In this document: positions 17,220 through 27,772 of the stretch, piece after piece | Layout of the letters: each line of letters begins with the position of its first letter | Position numbering within the stretch: the first letter of the stretch is position 1 | Assembly: GCA_014239455.1 (NCBI GenBank) | Contig: JAAZYV010000019.1 | Span: 1-64,000 of the forward strand | Direction: 5' to 3' | DNA from: Paracoccaceae bacterium | GTDB lineage: Bacteria; Pseudomonadota; Alphaproteobacteria; Rhodobacterales; Rhodobacteraceae | DNA: 64,000 nt | The notes under the pieces: generated by a model | Databases searched by the model: none | What the model was told of the DNA's origin: nothing | The model's input: the letters and a program-made list of their open reading frames with translations, nothing else | Position numbers and translations under genes: made by a program

Positions 17220-17678
17220 TTAAGTGTCTGATATTGATACAAAATGTGGCACGGCAGGACACGGATTTAGTTGATCACTCGCTATATCAGACAAGCGCAT
17301 CTGGTGCAGAAAAACATAAATATTAGCAGACAATTGCTCCCACATCTTAGCGGACAACGCTTCTTCTTTCGTTTTTGCTTCTTTAATAGGTGATACTTTT
17401 TTTTCTGCTCCTAAATCCAAATCTTGATCCACAGCTTTCAGTATGTCAGATACCCTAAGAGATTCAGAAGATTTGGATATTGTATAACCTCCTGAAGACC
17501 CTCGAAAAGATTTGACAATGCCAGCTTTTCTTAATTTAACAAAAAGCTGCTCTAGATAAGGCAACGAGATATTTTGCCTTTCTGATATCTCTGAAAGACT
17601 AACCCTTTTCTTTTCATGCCTTACTGATAAATCAACCAAAGCTATCAACGCGTATTTGCCTTGGGTATTTAACTTCAT
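17220..17678 (-). CDS. iscR: Rrf2/IscR-family regulator lacking the cysteine triad
   Basis: 152 residues. The N-terminal winged helix (MKLNTQGKYALIALVDL; SEISERQNISLPYLEQLFVKLRKAGIVKSFRGSSGGY) is classic Rrf2. E. coli IscR ligates its [2Fe-2S] cluster with three closely spaced cysteines; that segment here (about 90-110, EKKVSPIKEAKTKEE) has none, and the only cysteine is Cys140 near the C-terminus in LNPCPAVPHF. Cys-poor IscR proteins are known in alphaproteobacteria such as Rhodobacter. Being first in the suf operon, it probably senses Fe-S or iron status and autoregulates. The gene is divergent from an alpha/beta hydrolase. Confidence 0.9.
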   Translation of the reverse strand: MKLNTQGKYALIALVDLSVRHEKKRVSLSEISERQNISLPYLEQLFVKLRKAGIVKSFRGSSGGYTISKSSESLRVSDILKAVDQDLDLGAEKKVSPIKEAKTKEEALSAKMWEQLSANIYVFLHQMRLSDIASDQLNPCPAVPHFVSISDT

Positions 17679-17693
17679 GCCATCACACCTAAA

Positions 17694-17703
17694 TAGTTGA
17701 CTA
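17694..17703. promoter_or_regulatory. candidate operator (TAGTTGACTA) in the iscR leader
   Basis: A TAGT-TG-ACTA inverted repeat lies 16 bases before the iscR ATG, downstream of the proposed suf promoter, where a repressor would block elongation or initiation. Rrf2 proteins often bind near their own start; binding here is inference. Confidence 0.3.
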
Positions 17704-17760
17704 AAACTGATTAAACACGTAACTCAATATCTAAAATCTAGAAAATCTTTTCTTAGAATC

Positions 17761-17789
17761 ATTCTAGAATACTCAACTCAATTGGTCAA
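17761..17789 (-). promoter_or_regulatory. promoter of the suf operon
   Basis: Minus strand: -35 TTGACC (17789-17784), a 17-base spacer, -10 TAGAAT (17766-17761). The -10 is embedded in TTCTAGAA, a perfect 8-bp palindrome, and a second TTTTCTAGA-like half lies about 20 bases downstream, so regulator binding over the -10 is plausible. The 5' UTR would be about 75 nt. Confidence 0.6.
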
Positions 17790-17816
17790 GGAACTAGAAT
17801 TAAATATGGAGCAAAA

Positions 17817-18467
17817 ATGCCTGAAGTAATCTTTCAAGGGGCGGATGGTCGACTGGAAGGAAGGTTTCATCCTCAAAGATATACCGACTCACCGATAGCA
17901 ATTATTTTACATCCACATCCAGAATACAGCGGCACAATGAATAATAAGATTGTTTATAATCTCCATTATAGCTTTTTTAACATGGGTTTTTCTTGTTTAA
18001 GATTTAATTTTCGCGGCGTTGGCAAAAGTGAAGGAGCCTTTGATCAAGGAGTAGGTGAACTGTCTGATGCCACTTCAGCACTCGATTTCCTTCAATCGCA
18101 TGTTCCAAATGCTCGAGCCTGTTGGGTAGTTGGATTTTCGTTCGGCGCCTGGATAGGAATGCAAATTTTAATGCGTAGACCTGAGGTTACTGGATTTGTT
18201 GCGATTTCCCCACCTGCAAATACTTATGATTTTTCATTCTTGGCGCCTTGCCCATCTTCAGGCCTGATAGTCAATGGATCAAACGACAAAGTTGTTCCCT
18301 CAGATAAAGTGACTGAGCTGGTAAATAAGTTACAACAACAAAAAGGTATAGTGATAACACACAAGGTGATCGAAAATGCGAACCATTTTTTCGATCCAGG
18401 AATGGATCAAATGTTAGATACAACACAAGAATATGTCCGAAAGCGATTAACCGAAAATACCCGCTAA
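17817..18467 (+). CDS. alpha/beta hydrolase (COG2945-like)
   Basis: 216 residues. The nucleophile elbow GFSFG places Ser108; Asp157 (NGSNDKVVP) and His190 (ENANHFF) complete the triad. The N-terminal LHPHPEYSGTMNNKIVYNL and FNFRGVGKSEG motifs mark the small cytosolic dienelactone-hydrolase-like family annotated as COG2945. The substrate is unknown. GGAG five bases before the ATG supports the start. It is followed after 9 bases by tyrS and probably shares its transcript. The gene is divergent from the suf operon. Confidence 0.88.
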   Translation: MPEVIFQGADGRLEGRFHPQRYTDSPIAIILHPHPEYSGTMNNKIVYNLHYSFFNMGFSCLRFNFRGVGKSEGAFDQGVGELSDATSALDFLQSHVPNARACWVVGFSFGAWIGMQILMRRPEVTGFVAISPPANTYDFSFLAPCPSSGLIVNGSNDKVVPSDKVTELVNKLQQQKGIVITHKVIENANHFFDPGMDQMLDTTQEYVRKRLTENTR

Positions 18468-18476
18468 ACTATTAAA

Positions 18477-19745
18477 ATGCACAAAGACATAGAAATAAAA
18501 TCAGAATTTTTAAGAGTACTTAGTTCTCGTGGATTTATTCACGATTGTACGGACATAAAAGGACTAGATAGCCAGCAATGCATTAATAAGAAAATGATCG
18601 CCTATGTTGGTTATGATGCAACAGCACAATCTCTCCATGTAGGTCACCTAGTAAACATTATGATGTTACGCTGGTTTCAAAAATTTGGAGGCCAGCCTAT
18701 AACTTTAATTGGAGGAGGAACAACTAGAATTGGAGATCCCTCTTTCAGATCTGAAGAAAGACCCATATTAAGTTTAAGAAGTATTAATTCTAATGTTGTT
18801 TCACTACGAACTGTCTTTAACAAATATTTGAATTACGAAGACGAACCTAATAAGGCTTTGATGGTTGACAATGCATCCTGGCTTACCGAAATTAATTATC
18901 TAGAATTTCTAAGGGATTTTGGAAAACATTTTTCTATAAATCGCATGCTGTCTTTTGATTCCGTAAAGACTCGGTTAGACAGAGAACAGTCTTTAAGCTT
19001 TTTAGAATTCAATTACATGCTTTTACAGGCTTATGATTTTTTGGAGTTAAACAAAAAATTCAATTGTTCTATTCAAATCGGAGGCTCTGATCAATGGGGT
19101 AATATAGTGTCTGGGATAGACTTGATTAGGCGTATTTCCGACAAACATGCTTTTGGATTGACATCTCCACTAATAACTACTGCTGATGGAAAAAAAATGG
19201 GTAAATCTCAGGGCAAAGCTATCTGGTTAAATCCAAAGCTGCTATCACCATATGAATTTTGGCAATTCTGGAGAAATACAGATGATAGCGATGTGGTTAG
19301 ATTTTTACTACTGTATACGGAATTACCATATGATGATTGCATAAGATATGGAGCATTGAAGGGCCAACAAATCAATGATGCAAAAATTTTATTAGCAAAC
19401 CAGATTACTGAGTCATGTCATGGGAAAACCGCCTCCATGAAAGCGAACGCCACAGCGGTAAAAGTTTTTGAACATGGCGAGATTGACTCTAATTTACCAA
19501 CTCAAAGAATAAGTTCAAATGATTTAAAACCAATGATCACCATCAGTCAATTGCTTATCAAGTCAGGATTAGTTTCAAGTGGAAAAGAAGCAAAGCGCCT
19601 GATAGCAGAAGATGGAGCTAGGTACAATGACAAATTGATTACCTCACCTAATCTCCAATTAACTGAAAAAGACTTTAAAAACTCGGTAAAGCTCTCTGCA
19701 GGAAAAAAAAGACATGTACTCCTAAAGCTCGAAACTAATCAATGA
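18477..19745 (+). CDS. tyrS: tyrosyl-tRNA synthetase
   Basis: 422 residues. Class I synthetase that charges tRNA-Tyr. The nucleotide-binding HVGH motif is at 54-57 in [15 protein letters not shown], and the second signature is KMGKS (240-244). [11 protein letters not shown] is the conserved tyrosine/ATP site. The C-terminal S4 RNA-binding domain is recognisable ([28 protein letters not shown]). The gene ends 10 bases from the convergent cyclophilin stop with no terminator hairpin between them. Confidence 0.97.
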   Translation: MHKDIEIKSEFLRVLSSRGFIHDCTDIKGLDSQQCINKKMIAYVGYDATAQSLHVGHLVNIMMLRWFQKFGGQPITLIGGGTTRIGDPSFRSEERPILSLRSINSNVVSLRTVFNKYLNYEDEPNKALMVDNASWLTEINYLEFLRDFGKHFSINRMLSFDSVKTRLDREQSLSFLEFNYMLLQAYDFLELNKKFNCSIQIGGSDQWGNIVSGIDLIRRISDKHAFGLTSPLITTADGKKMGKSQGKAIWLNPKLLSPYEFWQFWRNTDDSDVVRFLLLYTELPYDDCIRYGALKGQQINDAKILLANQITESCHGKTASMKANATAVKVFEHGEIDSNLPTQRISSNDLKPMITISQLLIKSGLVSSGKEAKRLIAEDGARYNDKLITSPNLQLTEKDFKNSVKLSAGKKRHVLLKLETNQ

Positions 19746-19755
19746 TTAAACAACC

Positions 19756-20325
19756 TTAATCTCCAGAAATAATAGTAACTTTCTTCATAAAATCAGGGTC
19801 TTTTGAAATTATTCCATTATTTGCTTGATCACCTTTTTTGATCCCATCCACAATGTCCATACCGGAGATCACTTTACCGAAAACCGTATACTTTCCATTC
19901 AAAAAATGTCCTGCTTCTAGCATTATAAAAAATTGACTATTAGCAGAATTTGGATCTTTAGATCGAGCCATACCTACTACTCCACGATCGAATGGTTGAG
20001 TAGAAAACTCTGCCTTCAGATCATTTAATTGGGATCCTCCCCTTCCTACCATTGCAGGTTTAAATTCATTATATAAATTTCCAAACATGACATCACCACT
20101 TTGAGCCATAAAACCCTCAATCACCCGATGGAAAACAACCCCATCATACTGTTTTTGGGATACAAGTTTCTTTATCTGATCTACATGATTTGGGGCCAAA
20201 TCTTCTAAGAGTTCAATGTCAACTAGGCCTCCAATTTGTCCTGAAATTTCTAGACGCATCAAATCTCTTGCTAAAATTGAAACAGAAGAAAAAAGAAACA
20301 ATATTCCAATCAAAATAATTCGCAT
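19756..20325 (-). CDS. exported cyclophilin-type peptidyl-prolyl isomerase
   Basis: 189 residues. An N-terminal signal peptide (MRIILIGILFLFSSVSILA) implies periplasmic location. The cyclophilin core is complete: VVFHRVIEGFMAQSGDV with the catalytic Arg, GVVGMARSKDPNSANSQFFIML and FLNGKYTVFGKVISGMDIVD. It catalyses proline isomerisation during folding of exported proteins. It is the distal member of a tandem pair with the cytoplasmic paralogue immediately upstream (26-base gap), after uvrA and coaD. Confidence 0.94.
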   Translation of the reverse strand: MRIILIGILFLFSSVSILARDLMRLEISGQIGGLVDIELLEDLAPNHVDQIKKLVSQKQYDGVVFHRVIEGFMAQSGDVMFGNLYNEFKPAMVGRGGSQLNDLKAEFSTQPFDRGVVGMARSKDPNSANSQFFIMLEAGHFLNGKYTVFGKVISGMDIVDGIKKGDQANNGIISKDPDFMKKVTIISGD

Positions 20326-20351
20326 TTCATTTCTCCCTTAATCTTAATATT

Positions 20352-20864
20352 CTACTTCAGCCATGCTGAAATTATCATGTCAGGATTTTCTACTGCCCCA
20401 TTGAGATTTGAGTCACCCTTTTTTATTCGATCTACAAATTTCATTCCCCTAGTTACTTTACCAAAAACCGTATAATTCCCATTCAGAAAGTGTCCATCCT
20501 GTAACATTATAAAAAACTGACTGTTAGCCGAATTTGGATCCTGAGATCTAGCCATACCCAAAACGCCCCGATCAAAAGGGAAATCTGAAAATTCCTGGGC
20601 CAGATCTGGCTTTTCTGAACTGCCCGTACCACACCGATCTGGAGTAAAGTTTTTCTCATGATTGCCGAATAAAACATCGCCTGTTTGTGCCATAAATCCC
20701 TCTATAACCCTATGGAAAACAACATTATTGTATGAGCCTGCATTTACAAGCTCAATAATTCGTTCAACATGATTGAATGCAACTTTCTCAAATAATCTGC
20801 AAACAACTATTCCATCTTTCAATTTTAAATATAATGATGGACCCTTGGGAAGTTTTCTTACCAT
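20352..20864 (-). CDS. cytoplasmic cyclophilin-type peptidyl-prolyl isomerase
   Basis: 170 residues from the ATG at 20864, preceded by GAGGTG at 7 bases; an in-frame GTG at 20873 overlaps that site. No signal peptide. Cyclophilin motifs VVFHRVIEGFMAQTGDV, RGVLGMARSQDPNSANSQFFIML and FLNGNYTVFGKVTRGMKFVD closely match those of the exported paralogue downstream, indicating tandem duplication. Role: cytosolic prolyl isomerase. It lies 21 bases after coaD on the same strand. Confidence 0.94.
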   Translation of the reverse strand: MVRKLPKGPSLYLKLKDGIVVCRLFEKVAFNHVERIIELVNAGSYNNVVFHRVIEGFMAQTGDVLFGNHEKNFTPDRCGTGSSEKPDLAQEFSDFPFDRGVLGMARSQDPNSANSQFFIMLQDGHFLNGNYTVFGKVTRGMKFVDRIKKGDSNLNGAVENPDMIISAWLK

Positions 20865-20885
20865 GGTTTGCACCTCTAATGCTTT

Positions 20886-21401
20886 CTATGAATTAATTCT
20901 ATTTCTTTTTGTATTTGAAAAAGAAAGTAATCTTTTTTGAACTGATCTAGGTACAAATTCTTCAGTCTCTCCTCCGAGCCTAGCTATTTCTTTGACTAGT
21001 TTGGAAGCTATAGATTGATAACTGTTATCGGCCATAAGAAAAACCGTCTCGATTTTATCTGAAAGCACCCTATTCATCCCAACCATTTGAAATTCATATT
21101 CAAAATCTGAAACGGCGCGCAAGCCTCGAATAATTACGTTAGCATTAACATCTTTTGCACAGTCAATTAGCAAGTTTTCAAAAGGATGTGTTGATATTTG
21201 AATTTCTAATTCATTGGCAATTGGGTTAATTTCTTCATTAATCATCTGCACCCTTTCCTCCAGACCAAACATTGGTGATTTTGCATTGTTAATAGCAACT
21301 CCAATGATCAGTGTATCTACTAGTCTGGAAGCCCGGCGTATGATGTCAATATGTCCGAGAGTTAAAGGATCAAAAGTTCCAGGGTATAAGCCTATGCGCA
21401 T
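20886..21401 (-). CDS. coaD: phosphopantetheine adenylyltransferase
   Basis: 171 residues from the ATG at 21401 (MRIGLYPGTFDP), the normal start of CoaD, with GGTGA 7 bases upstream; a longer frame would overlap uvrA and adds no family sequence. The nucleotidyltransferase motif GTFDPLTLGHIDIIRRA contains the T/HxGH signature, and YQSIASKLVKEIARLGG is the conserved C-terminal motif. It transfers AMP to 4'-phosphopantetheine in coenzyme A synthesis. It is 34 bases after uvrA and 21 before the first cyclophilin. Confidence 0.95.
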   Translation of the reverse strand: MRIGLYPGTFDPLTLGHIDIIRRASRLVDTLIIGVAINNAKSPMFGLEERVQMINEEINPIANELEIQISTHPFENLLIDCAKDVNANVIIRGLRAVSDFEYEFQMVGMNRVLSDKIETVFLMADNSYQSIASKLVKEIARLGGETEEFVPRSVQKRLLSFSNTKRNRINS

Positions 21402-21435
21402 CAAATTCACCATAAATATATTAAACTCGAAGGTA

Positions 21436-24288
21436 TCAGTGACCAACAGAATTTTCAAACAAAATTCTCTTTAAAAATGCCCCAGTAAAACTTTCTTTAA
21501 TCTTAGCGACCTCTTCTGGTGAGCCTTGTGCAATGACTTCACCACCAGAATCGCCACCTTCAGGCCCAATGTCAATGATAAAATCAGCCGTTTTCACAAC
21601 ATCTAAGTTATGTTCGATTACAATTACCGAATTTCCTTGATCAACTAGCTTATGAAGAACATTGAGTAAATTTTTTACATCTTCAAAATGTAATCCTGTG
21701 GTAGGCTCATCAAGAATGTACAGAGTCTTTCCAGTTGACCTTCTAGAAAGCTCTTTCGATAATTTTACTCTTTGTGCTTCACCTCCAGATAGCGTGGTAG
21801 CCGATTGACCGACCTTAATATATCCCAACCCTACATGCATGAGGGTTTTCATCTTTTCACGAATGGTTGGCACAGCAGAAAAAAATTCTCCTGCCTCCTG
21901 GACAGTCAAATTTAGAACATCGGAAATATTTTTTCCTTTAAATTTTATTTCCAAAGTTTCCCTGTTGTATCGCTTACCTTTGCAACTCTCACACATAACA
22001 TAAACATCTGGTAAGAAATGCATTTCAATCTTTATAAGGCCGTCTCCTTTACAGGCCTCACAACGGCCTCCTTTAACATTAAAGGAAAACCTCCCCGGAT
22101 TATAACCCCTAACTCGAGCCTCTGGCAATCCAGCAAACCATTCTCTGATTGGGGAAAAGGCACCGGTATAAGTAGCCGGATTTGATCTTGGAGTTCTCCC
22201 TATTGGAGATTGATTTATGTCTATGACTTTGTCTAGAAAGTTTATACCTTTTATTTCTTTGCATTTTGCAGGAGTCAACCTAGAGGAGTTTAAATTCTCG
22301 GCTACTGTCTTAAACAAGGTTTCTATCACCAATGTGGACTTTCCTCCTCCAGAAACACCGGTAACACAGGTGAAAGAACCTAATGGGAAGCATGCATCAA
22401 CGTTCTTCAAATTATTACCTGTTGCGCCAAGTATTTCTAAGAAAAGACCATTGCCTTTCCTTCTAACGAAAGGAACATCGATATTCATTACCCCTGACAA
22501 ATATTTTCCAGTTTTTGAATCTTCACAACACTTGATTTCATCGGGGGTCCCTGCCGCAACAACCCTACCACCGTGAATTCCTGCACCTGGTCCAATATCT
22601 ATTAGATGATCAGCCTCTAGCATGGCTTCTTGATCATGCTCAACTACTATCACAGTATTTCCTTGATCTCTAAGATTTTTTAAAGTGGTCAGCAATCTAG
22701 CATTATCCCGTTGATGTAACCCAATCGAAGGTTCATCAAGAACATAAAGGACGCCCGTTAAACCTGAACCAATCTGACTTGCTAATCTTATCCTTTGACT
22801 CTCTCCCCCAGACAACGTTCCTGACGTCCTATTTAATGTTAAATAGTCCAATCCCACGTCATTCAAGAAATTTAATCTTTCTTTGATTTCTTTTATGATA
22901 GGATAACCAACTTTCCTATTTTGTTCACTCAACGTTTCGGTAATTTTCTCAAATTCTGCAAAAAGTTCTTTGACAGAAAGGCGAACCATCTGTCCAATAT
23001 TCATACCTGCCACCTTAACAGCCAGTGCTTCCGCGTTCAGCCTGTAACCATTACATGATACACACTCTCGATTATTTTGGTAACGTTCGAATTCTTCTCT
23101 AATCCAACTGCTACCTGTTTCTCTATACCTCCGTTCAAGATTAGGAATAATTCCTTCAAAAGTTTTATTTACTTCATAAGTTCTACCATTTTCATCATAT
23201 TTAAAAGAGATTTTCTGTCCATTTGAGCCATTGAAAAACAAGTTCTTAATCTCACCCTTCAAATCTTTCCAAGGAATGTTTATTGAAAAATCATAAGCAT
23301 CAGCCAAAGAAATTAATGTTTGTTCAATATATGGAGATTGCTTTCTAGCCCAAGGAGACAAAGCTCCCTCAAATAAACTCAAAGATTCATTAGGAACAAT
23401 CAGATTTTCATCAAAAAAAGATTCTATGCCTAAACCATCGCATTTCTTACATGCCCCTGTAGGAGCATTAAAAGAAAATAACCGTGGTTCGATTTCTGCT
23501 ATGGTAAATCCTGATATTGGGCAAGAAAAATTTTCTGAAAACACTATTCTTAGATTTTCACTTTCTGATAAAACTTCTACAATAGCAATTCCATCAGCAA
23601 GATCCAAAGCTGTGCGAAGACTATCAACGAGCCTGCTTTCAATTCCCTGCTTAATAACAAGTCTATCTACGACAACCTCGATATTGTGTCTTACATTCTT
23701 TTCAAGGGTGGGAACCTCTTCAAATTCATAAAAATGATCATCAATTTTTACTCTTTGAAAACCCTTTTTTTGCAGCTCTGCTAATTCTTTTCTATACTCT
23801 CCCTTCCTATCTCTCACAATGGGTGCAAGAAGAAAAATCTTTTCTTCTTCCTTTAACTCCATTATTTGATCAACCATATCAGAAGGTTGCTGTGCTCTGA
23901 TTGGTAAACCAGTTTCTGGACTAAATGGAATACCAACCCTTGCAAATAGTAACCTTAGATAATCATATATCTCAGTGACTGTACCGACTGTAGACCGAGG
24001 GTTTTTACTAGTAGTTTTCTGCTCAATCGATATAGCTGGAGATAACCCTGAAATATGATCAACGTCAGGCTTATGCATAATATCCAAGAATTGTCTTGCA
24101 TAAGCGCTAAGACTTTCCACATAACGGCGCTGACCCTCTGCATATATAGTATCAAAAGCAAGACTCGATTTTCCGGATCCAGATAAACCAGTAATTACTA
24201 TGAATTTATTCCGTGGGATATTTATGTTAATGGATTTGAGGTTGTGTTCTCTAGCGCCTTTGACAATAATCTCATCATTTTTAGCCAT
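21436..24288 (-). CDS. uvrA: excinuclease ABC subunit UvrA
   Basis: 950 residues, full length. Two ABC ATPase halves: Walker [10 protein letters not shown] (N-terminal) and GVSGGGKST (C-terminal), two signatures ([23 protein letters not shown]), and zinc modules CKKCDGLG and [20 protein letters not shown] followed by [10 protein letters not shown]. UvrA recognises lesions with UvrB in nucleotide excision repair and is also handed damage by Mfd, encoded earlier in this window. It is divergent from ssb, a common arrangement. I saw no alphaproteobacterial LexA box (GTTC-N7-GTTC) in the shared spacer. Confidence 0.98.
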   Translation of the reverse strand: MAKNDEIIVKGAREHNLKSININIPRNKFIVITGLSGSGKSSLAFDTIYAEGQRRYVESLSAYARQFLDIMHKPDVDHISGLSPAISIEQKTTSKNPRSTVGTVTEIYDYLRLLFARVGIPFSPETGLPIRAQQPSDMVDQIMELKEEEKIFLLAPIVRDRKGEYRKELAELQKKGFQRVKIDDHFYEFEEVPTLEKNVRHNIEVVVDRLVIKQGIESRLVDSLRTALDLADGIAIVEVLSESENLRIVFSENFSCPISGFTIAEIEPRLFSFNAPTGACKKCDGLGIESFFDENLIVPNESLSLFEGALSPWARKQSPYIEQTLISLADAYDFSINIPWKDLKGEIKNLFFNGSNGQKISFKYDENGRTYEVNKTFEGIIPNLERRYRETGSSWIREEFERYQNNRECVSCNGYRLNAEALAVKVAGMNIGQMVRLSVKELFAEFEKITETLSEQNRKVGYPIIKEIKERLNFLNDVGLDYLTLNRTSGTLSGGESQRIRLASQIGSGLTGVLYVLDEPSIGLHQRDNARLLTTLKNLRDQGNTVIVVEHDQEAMLEADHLIDIGPGAGIHGGRVVAAGTPDEIKCCEDSKTGKYLSGVMNIDVPFVRRKGNGLFLEILGATGNNLKNVDACFPLGSFTCVTGVSGGGKSTLVIETLFKTVAENLNSSRLTPAKCKEIKGINFLDKVIDINQSPIGRTPRSNPATYTGAFSPIREWFAGLPEARVRGYNPGRFSFNVKGGRCEACKGDGLIKIEMHFLPDVYVMCESCKGKRYNRETLEIKFKGKNISDVLNLTVQEAGEFFSAVPTIREKMKTLMHVGLGYIKVGQSATTLSGGEAQRVKLSKELSRRSTGKTLYILDEPTTGLHFEDVKNLLNVLHKLVDQGNSVIVIEHNLDVVKTADFIIDIGPEGGDSGGEVIAQGSPEEVAKIKESFTGAFLKRILFENSVGH

Positions 24289-24459
24289 TTAGGTAATCCA
24301 TTCATTCTTAAATTTTATTTTATTGCCAGTAAGGCAAACTTTTGTTTTTAAGTAGATATTCATGATTCCAAAATAGTAAATATCTGAAATGAAATTTTAG
24401 GTTTAAATGGTTGAAAAAAAAACATATCGTAAAGCAACATTAGTCATTTGGAGGTAATT

Positions 24460-24927
24460 ATGGCAGGTAGCGTAAATAAAGTAATAATTGTGGGAAACTT
24501 AGGAAAAGATCCAGAAGTTCGAACCTTCCCGAATGGTGGCAAGGTATGTAACTTTCCAGTCGCGACATCTGAAACATGGCGAGATAGAAACTCCGGAGAG
24601 AAGCAAGAAAGAACACAATGGCATAATATAGCAATTTTCTCCGAACCACTAGTGAACATTGCAGAGAGATTTCTAAAGAAGGGCTCAAAGATTTATATTG
24701 AGGGCCAGTTAGAAACAAGAAAATGGCAAGATAACTCAGGTGCTGATAGATACAGCACAGAAGTAGTTTTGCGACCATATCGTGGAGAAATTACACTCTT
24801 GGATAATAAAGCTAACCCAGAAAATGTAACAAGTCAGCCTAGTTCAGAGCTGTTAGACAAATCGCCAGACCCTGAGAAGGCTACTAGTTTTTCACCTGAT
24901 GACTTTGATGACGAAATACCTTTTTAA
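24460..24927 (+). CDS. ssb: single-stranded DNA-binding protein
   Basis: 155 residues. The start is the ATG at 24460 ([21 protein letters not shown]), with GGAGG five bases upstream; an in-frame TTG 12 bases earlier lies within that site. The OB fold covers about residues 1-110 (TEWHNIAIF-like [27 protein letters not shown]). The linker is short and the acidic tip DDFDDEIPF, which recruits repair and replication partners, is intact. It coats ssDNA in replication, recombination and repair. gyrA follows after 115 bases. Confidence 0.97.
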   Translation: MAGSVNKVIIVGNLGKDPEVRTFPNGGKVCNFPVATSETWRDRNSGEKQERTQWHNIAIFSEPLVNIAERFLKKGSKIYIEGQLETRKWQDNSGADRYSTEVVLRPYRGEITLLDNKANPENVTSQPSSELLDKSPDPEKATSFSPDDFDDEIPF

Positions 24928-25042
24928 TCCATAATGATGGCTTTTGAACTATCATTAGAATGTTAAATGTAATAATATCCAATTGATAATAATTACTGCA
25001 AACTTTTGACTAAAATGTTGAATAAGAGATATTCCTACAATC

Positions 25043-27733
25043 ATGGAAAATGATTCTGACCAGACACCGAGAAATGACTCAATAGAGACGATTCAGATTG
25101 AAGACGAGATGAAGGCATCCTATCTGGATTACGCTATGAGCGTAATTGTTAGCCGAGCCATTCCAGACCTTCGAGATGGCCTAAAACCAGTTCATAGAAG
25201 AATACTCTATGCTATGCATGAAACAGGTAATTCTCAGGATAAACCATACAGGAAATCTGCTAGGCCAGTGGGTGATGTCATGGGTAAATATCATCCTCAT
25301 GGAGATAGCGCCATTTATGACGCTTTGGTAAGGATGGCTCAAGTTTTTTCTATGTCTGCTTTATTAATTGATGGACAAGGAAATTTTGGTTCGATTGACG
25401 GTGACTCTGCTGCAGCCATGCGCTACACAGAGGTAAGATTAGCCAAAATCACTGAAGGTATACTCGCTGATATTGAGAAAGAAACCGTTGACTTTCAAGA
25501 CAACTATGATGGCAAAGATCTTGAGCCAACCGTTTTACCTGCTAAGTTTCCTAATCTCTTTTTGAATGGTGCTGGAGGTATAGCTGTGGGTATGGCTACC
25601 AATATCCCACCCCACAATTTGGGAGAACTTATAAAAGCCACAAAACAGCTTATACTTGAGCCCAATACTACTTTAGAAGAATTGATGTGCATCGTTCCAG
25701 GACCTGATTTCCCAACAGGGGGCTTAATACTTGGATACAGTGGAGCTCGCCGAGCCTATTCAGAAGGGCGGGGTTCTATCTTAATTAGATCAAAAACAGA
25801 AGTTGAGAAAATTCGTAATGATAGAGAAGGTATCGTAGTAACAGAGCTCCCGTATCAAGTAAATAAGGCAACATTAATTGAGAAAATAGCCGATTTAGCA
25901 AAAAATAAGAGAATAGAAGGCATATCACATATACAGGATGAATCTGATAGGATTGGAATACGAATTGTAATTGAATTAAAAAGAGATGCCACCGCTGAAG
26001 TAGTACTTAACCAGTTATTTAGATTTACTCCACTACAAACTAGCTTTGGGTGCAACTTACTTGCTCTTAATAAGGGAAAGCCACAACAACTAAATTTAAA
26101 AATGTATCTTGAAGAATTCATTGAATTTCGAGTTGAAATTGTCACGAAAAGAACAGCCTTTGATCTCAAAAAAACAAGAAATAGAAGCCATTTACTGTGC
26201 GGACTTGCTGTTGCGGTTTCCAATATTGATCAAGTTGTTAAGCTGATCAGAAACTCTGATGACGGGACAGAAGCAAAGAAAGAACTTATGGAAAAGCGAT
26301 GGCCCTCAAATAATATACTTCAATATTTGGAACTAATTGATGATCCGTCTCACAAACCTAATGAAGATGGCACCTACAATCTCACTGAAAATCAAGCCAA
26401 AGCAATCTTAGATCTCCGATTACAACGTCTGACTGCGCTTGGAATGAAAGAAATATCACAAGAACTTGCTCAACTCTCTAAAAATATTAAAAGCTATTTG
26501 GAAGTGTTGCAATCCAGGGGAAAAATCTTAGACATAGTGGTAGAAGAGTTAGATGATTTAACTGAAAATTATGCCATTGAGCGTCGATCTAAAATTATTC
26601 AATTTGAAGGTGACACTGAAGACGAAGATCTAATAGAAAAAGAAGAAATGGTCGTCACTGTTACTGCTGGTGGATACATCAAAAGGACAGCCTTGTCCGA
26701 ATACAGAGAACAAAAACGCGGAGGGAAAGGTTCTCTGGGGATGAATCCGAAAGAGGAAGACTTTGTCACGAACTTATTTGTAGCAAATACACATACTCCT
26801 CTATTATTTTTTTCTACGGATGGGATTGTTTATAAAATTAAGACCTGGCGGTTACCGATTGGGGGAAGGAATTCTAGAGGCAAAGCAATAATAAATATTC
26901 TGCCAATAAACCCGAAAAAATCAGTTGCGGCCATAATGCCCGTTGATGCCCCAGAAGAAACTTGGAATGGTTTGCAAATTTTCTTTTCAACGTCAACTGG
27001 TAGCGTCAGGCGCAATGCCCTGTCTGACTTTACAAAGGTACAGTCGAATGGAAAAATCGCCATGAAATTACCTGATGAAACAAGTTTGGTTGATGTGAGA
27101 ATTTGTTCAGAATCGGATGACGTTCTTCTCACAACCTCTTTAGGTAAAGCAATAAGATTCCCCGTTTCGGACGTTAGGGTATTCAAAGGAAGAGACTCTA
27201 CGGGAGTAAGAGGCATTCGATTAGTTAAAAAGGATTTCGTTGTTTCTATGGCGATAATTAGACATGTAAATGTTTCTTCAGATGAGAGATCGGCCTATTT
27301 TAAGATGAGAAGAGCTATCACTGGTGAGGAGTCTATCGAAGAAAATGTAAGTGGAGACTATGTTACTATATCAAAAGAAAGATATACTGAGCTATCAGCT
27401 TCGGAAGAGTGGGTTCTAACTTTAACATCATCAGGCTTTGGGAAAAGATCTTCAGCCCATGAGTTCAGGGTTTCTGGAAGAGGGGGGCAAGGTATCACCG
27501 CTGCAAATTTACTTAGAAGAGATGATACCATTGTGGCAGCCTTCCCGGTTGAAGATGATGATCAAATTATGCTTGTTACTTCTGCAGGGCAGGCAATAAG
27601 GTGTCCTGTAGCTGGAATATCTAGGCAATCTAGAACAGCATCTGGTGTTAAGATTTTTAATACATCAGGAGATGAGAAAGTTGTATCAGTTGCATGGATA
27701 GCTGAGAAAAATGATGAGGAAACACCTGCCTAA
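25043..27733 (+). CDS. gyrA: DNA gyrase subunit A
   Basis: 896 residues. The catalytic tyrosine is Tyr128 ([10 protein letters not shown]), which forms the covalent bond with cleaved DNA. The gyrase-specific box QKRGGKG (557-563) at the start of the C-terminal DNA-wrapping domain separates it from ParC. The quinolone-resistance region reads [17 protein letters not shown] with Ser89 and Asp93 at the positions of E. coli Ser83 and Asp87, i.e. the sensitive type. Works with GyrB (not here) to introduce negative supercoils. It follows ssb and precedes trmFO by 39 bases. Confidence 0.98.
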   Translation: MENDSDQTPRNDSIETIQIEDEMKASYLDYAMSVIVSRAIPDLRDGLKPVHRRILYAMHETGNSQDKPYRKSARPVGDVMGKYHPHGDSAIYDALVRMAQVFSMSALLIDGQGNFGSIDGDSAAAMRYTEVRLAKITEGILADIEKETVDFQDNYDGKDLEPTVLPAKFPNLFLNGAGGIAVGMATNIPPHNLGELIKATKQLILEPNTTLEELMCIVPGPDFPTGGLILGYSGARRAYSEGRGSILIRSKTEVEKIRNDREGIVVTELPYQVNKATLIEKIADLAKNKRIEGISHIQDESDRIGIRIVIELKRDATAEVVLNQLFRFTPLQTSFGCNLLALNKGKPQQLNLKMYLEEFIEFRVEIVTKRTAFDLKKTRNRSHLLCGLAVAVSNIDQVVKLIRNSDDGTEAKKELMEKRWPSNNILQYLELIDDPSHKPNEDGTYNLTENQAKAILDLRLQRLTALGMKEISQELAQLSKNIKSYLEVLQSRGKILDIVVEELDDLTENYAIERRSKIIQFEGDTEDEDLIEKEEMVVTVTAGGYIKRTALSEYREQKRGGKGSLGMNPKEEDFVTNLFVANTHTPLLFFSTDGIVYKIKTWRLPIGGRNSRGKAIINILPINPKKSVAAIMPVDAPEETWNGLQIFFSTSTGSVRRNALSDFTKVQSNGKIAMKLPDETSLVDVRICSESDDVLLTTSLGKAIRFPVSDVRVFKGRDSTGVRGIRLVKKDFVVSMAIIRHVNVSSDERSAYFKMRRAITGEESIEENVSGDYVTISKERYTELSASEEWVLTLTSSGFGKRSSAHEFRVSGRGGQGITAANLLRRDDTIVAAFPVEDDDQIMLVTSAGQAIRCPVAGISRQSRTASGVKIFNTSGDEKVVSVAWIAEKNDEETPA

Positions 27734-27772
27734 AGCATTGAAAGTTTACATATAAACTAAGAATAAGAATCT

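Noticed and set aside
24289..24459. LexA/SOS operator between uvrA and ssb
   Set aside because: No GTTC-N7-GTTC, GAAC-N7-GAAC or CTGT-N8-ACAG was found in the spacer.
25292..25330. Quinolone-resistance change in gyrA
   Set aside because: Ser89 and Asp93 are the sensitive-type residues.
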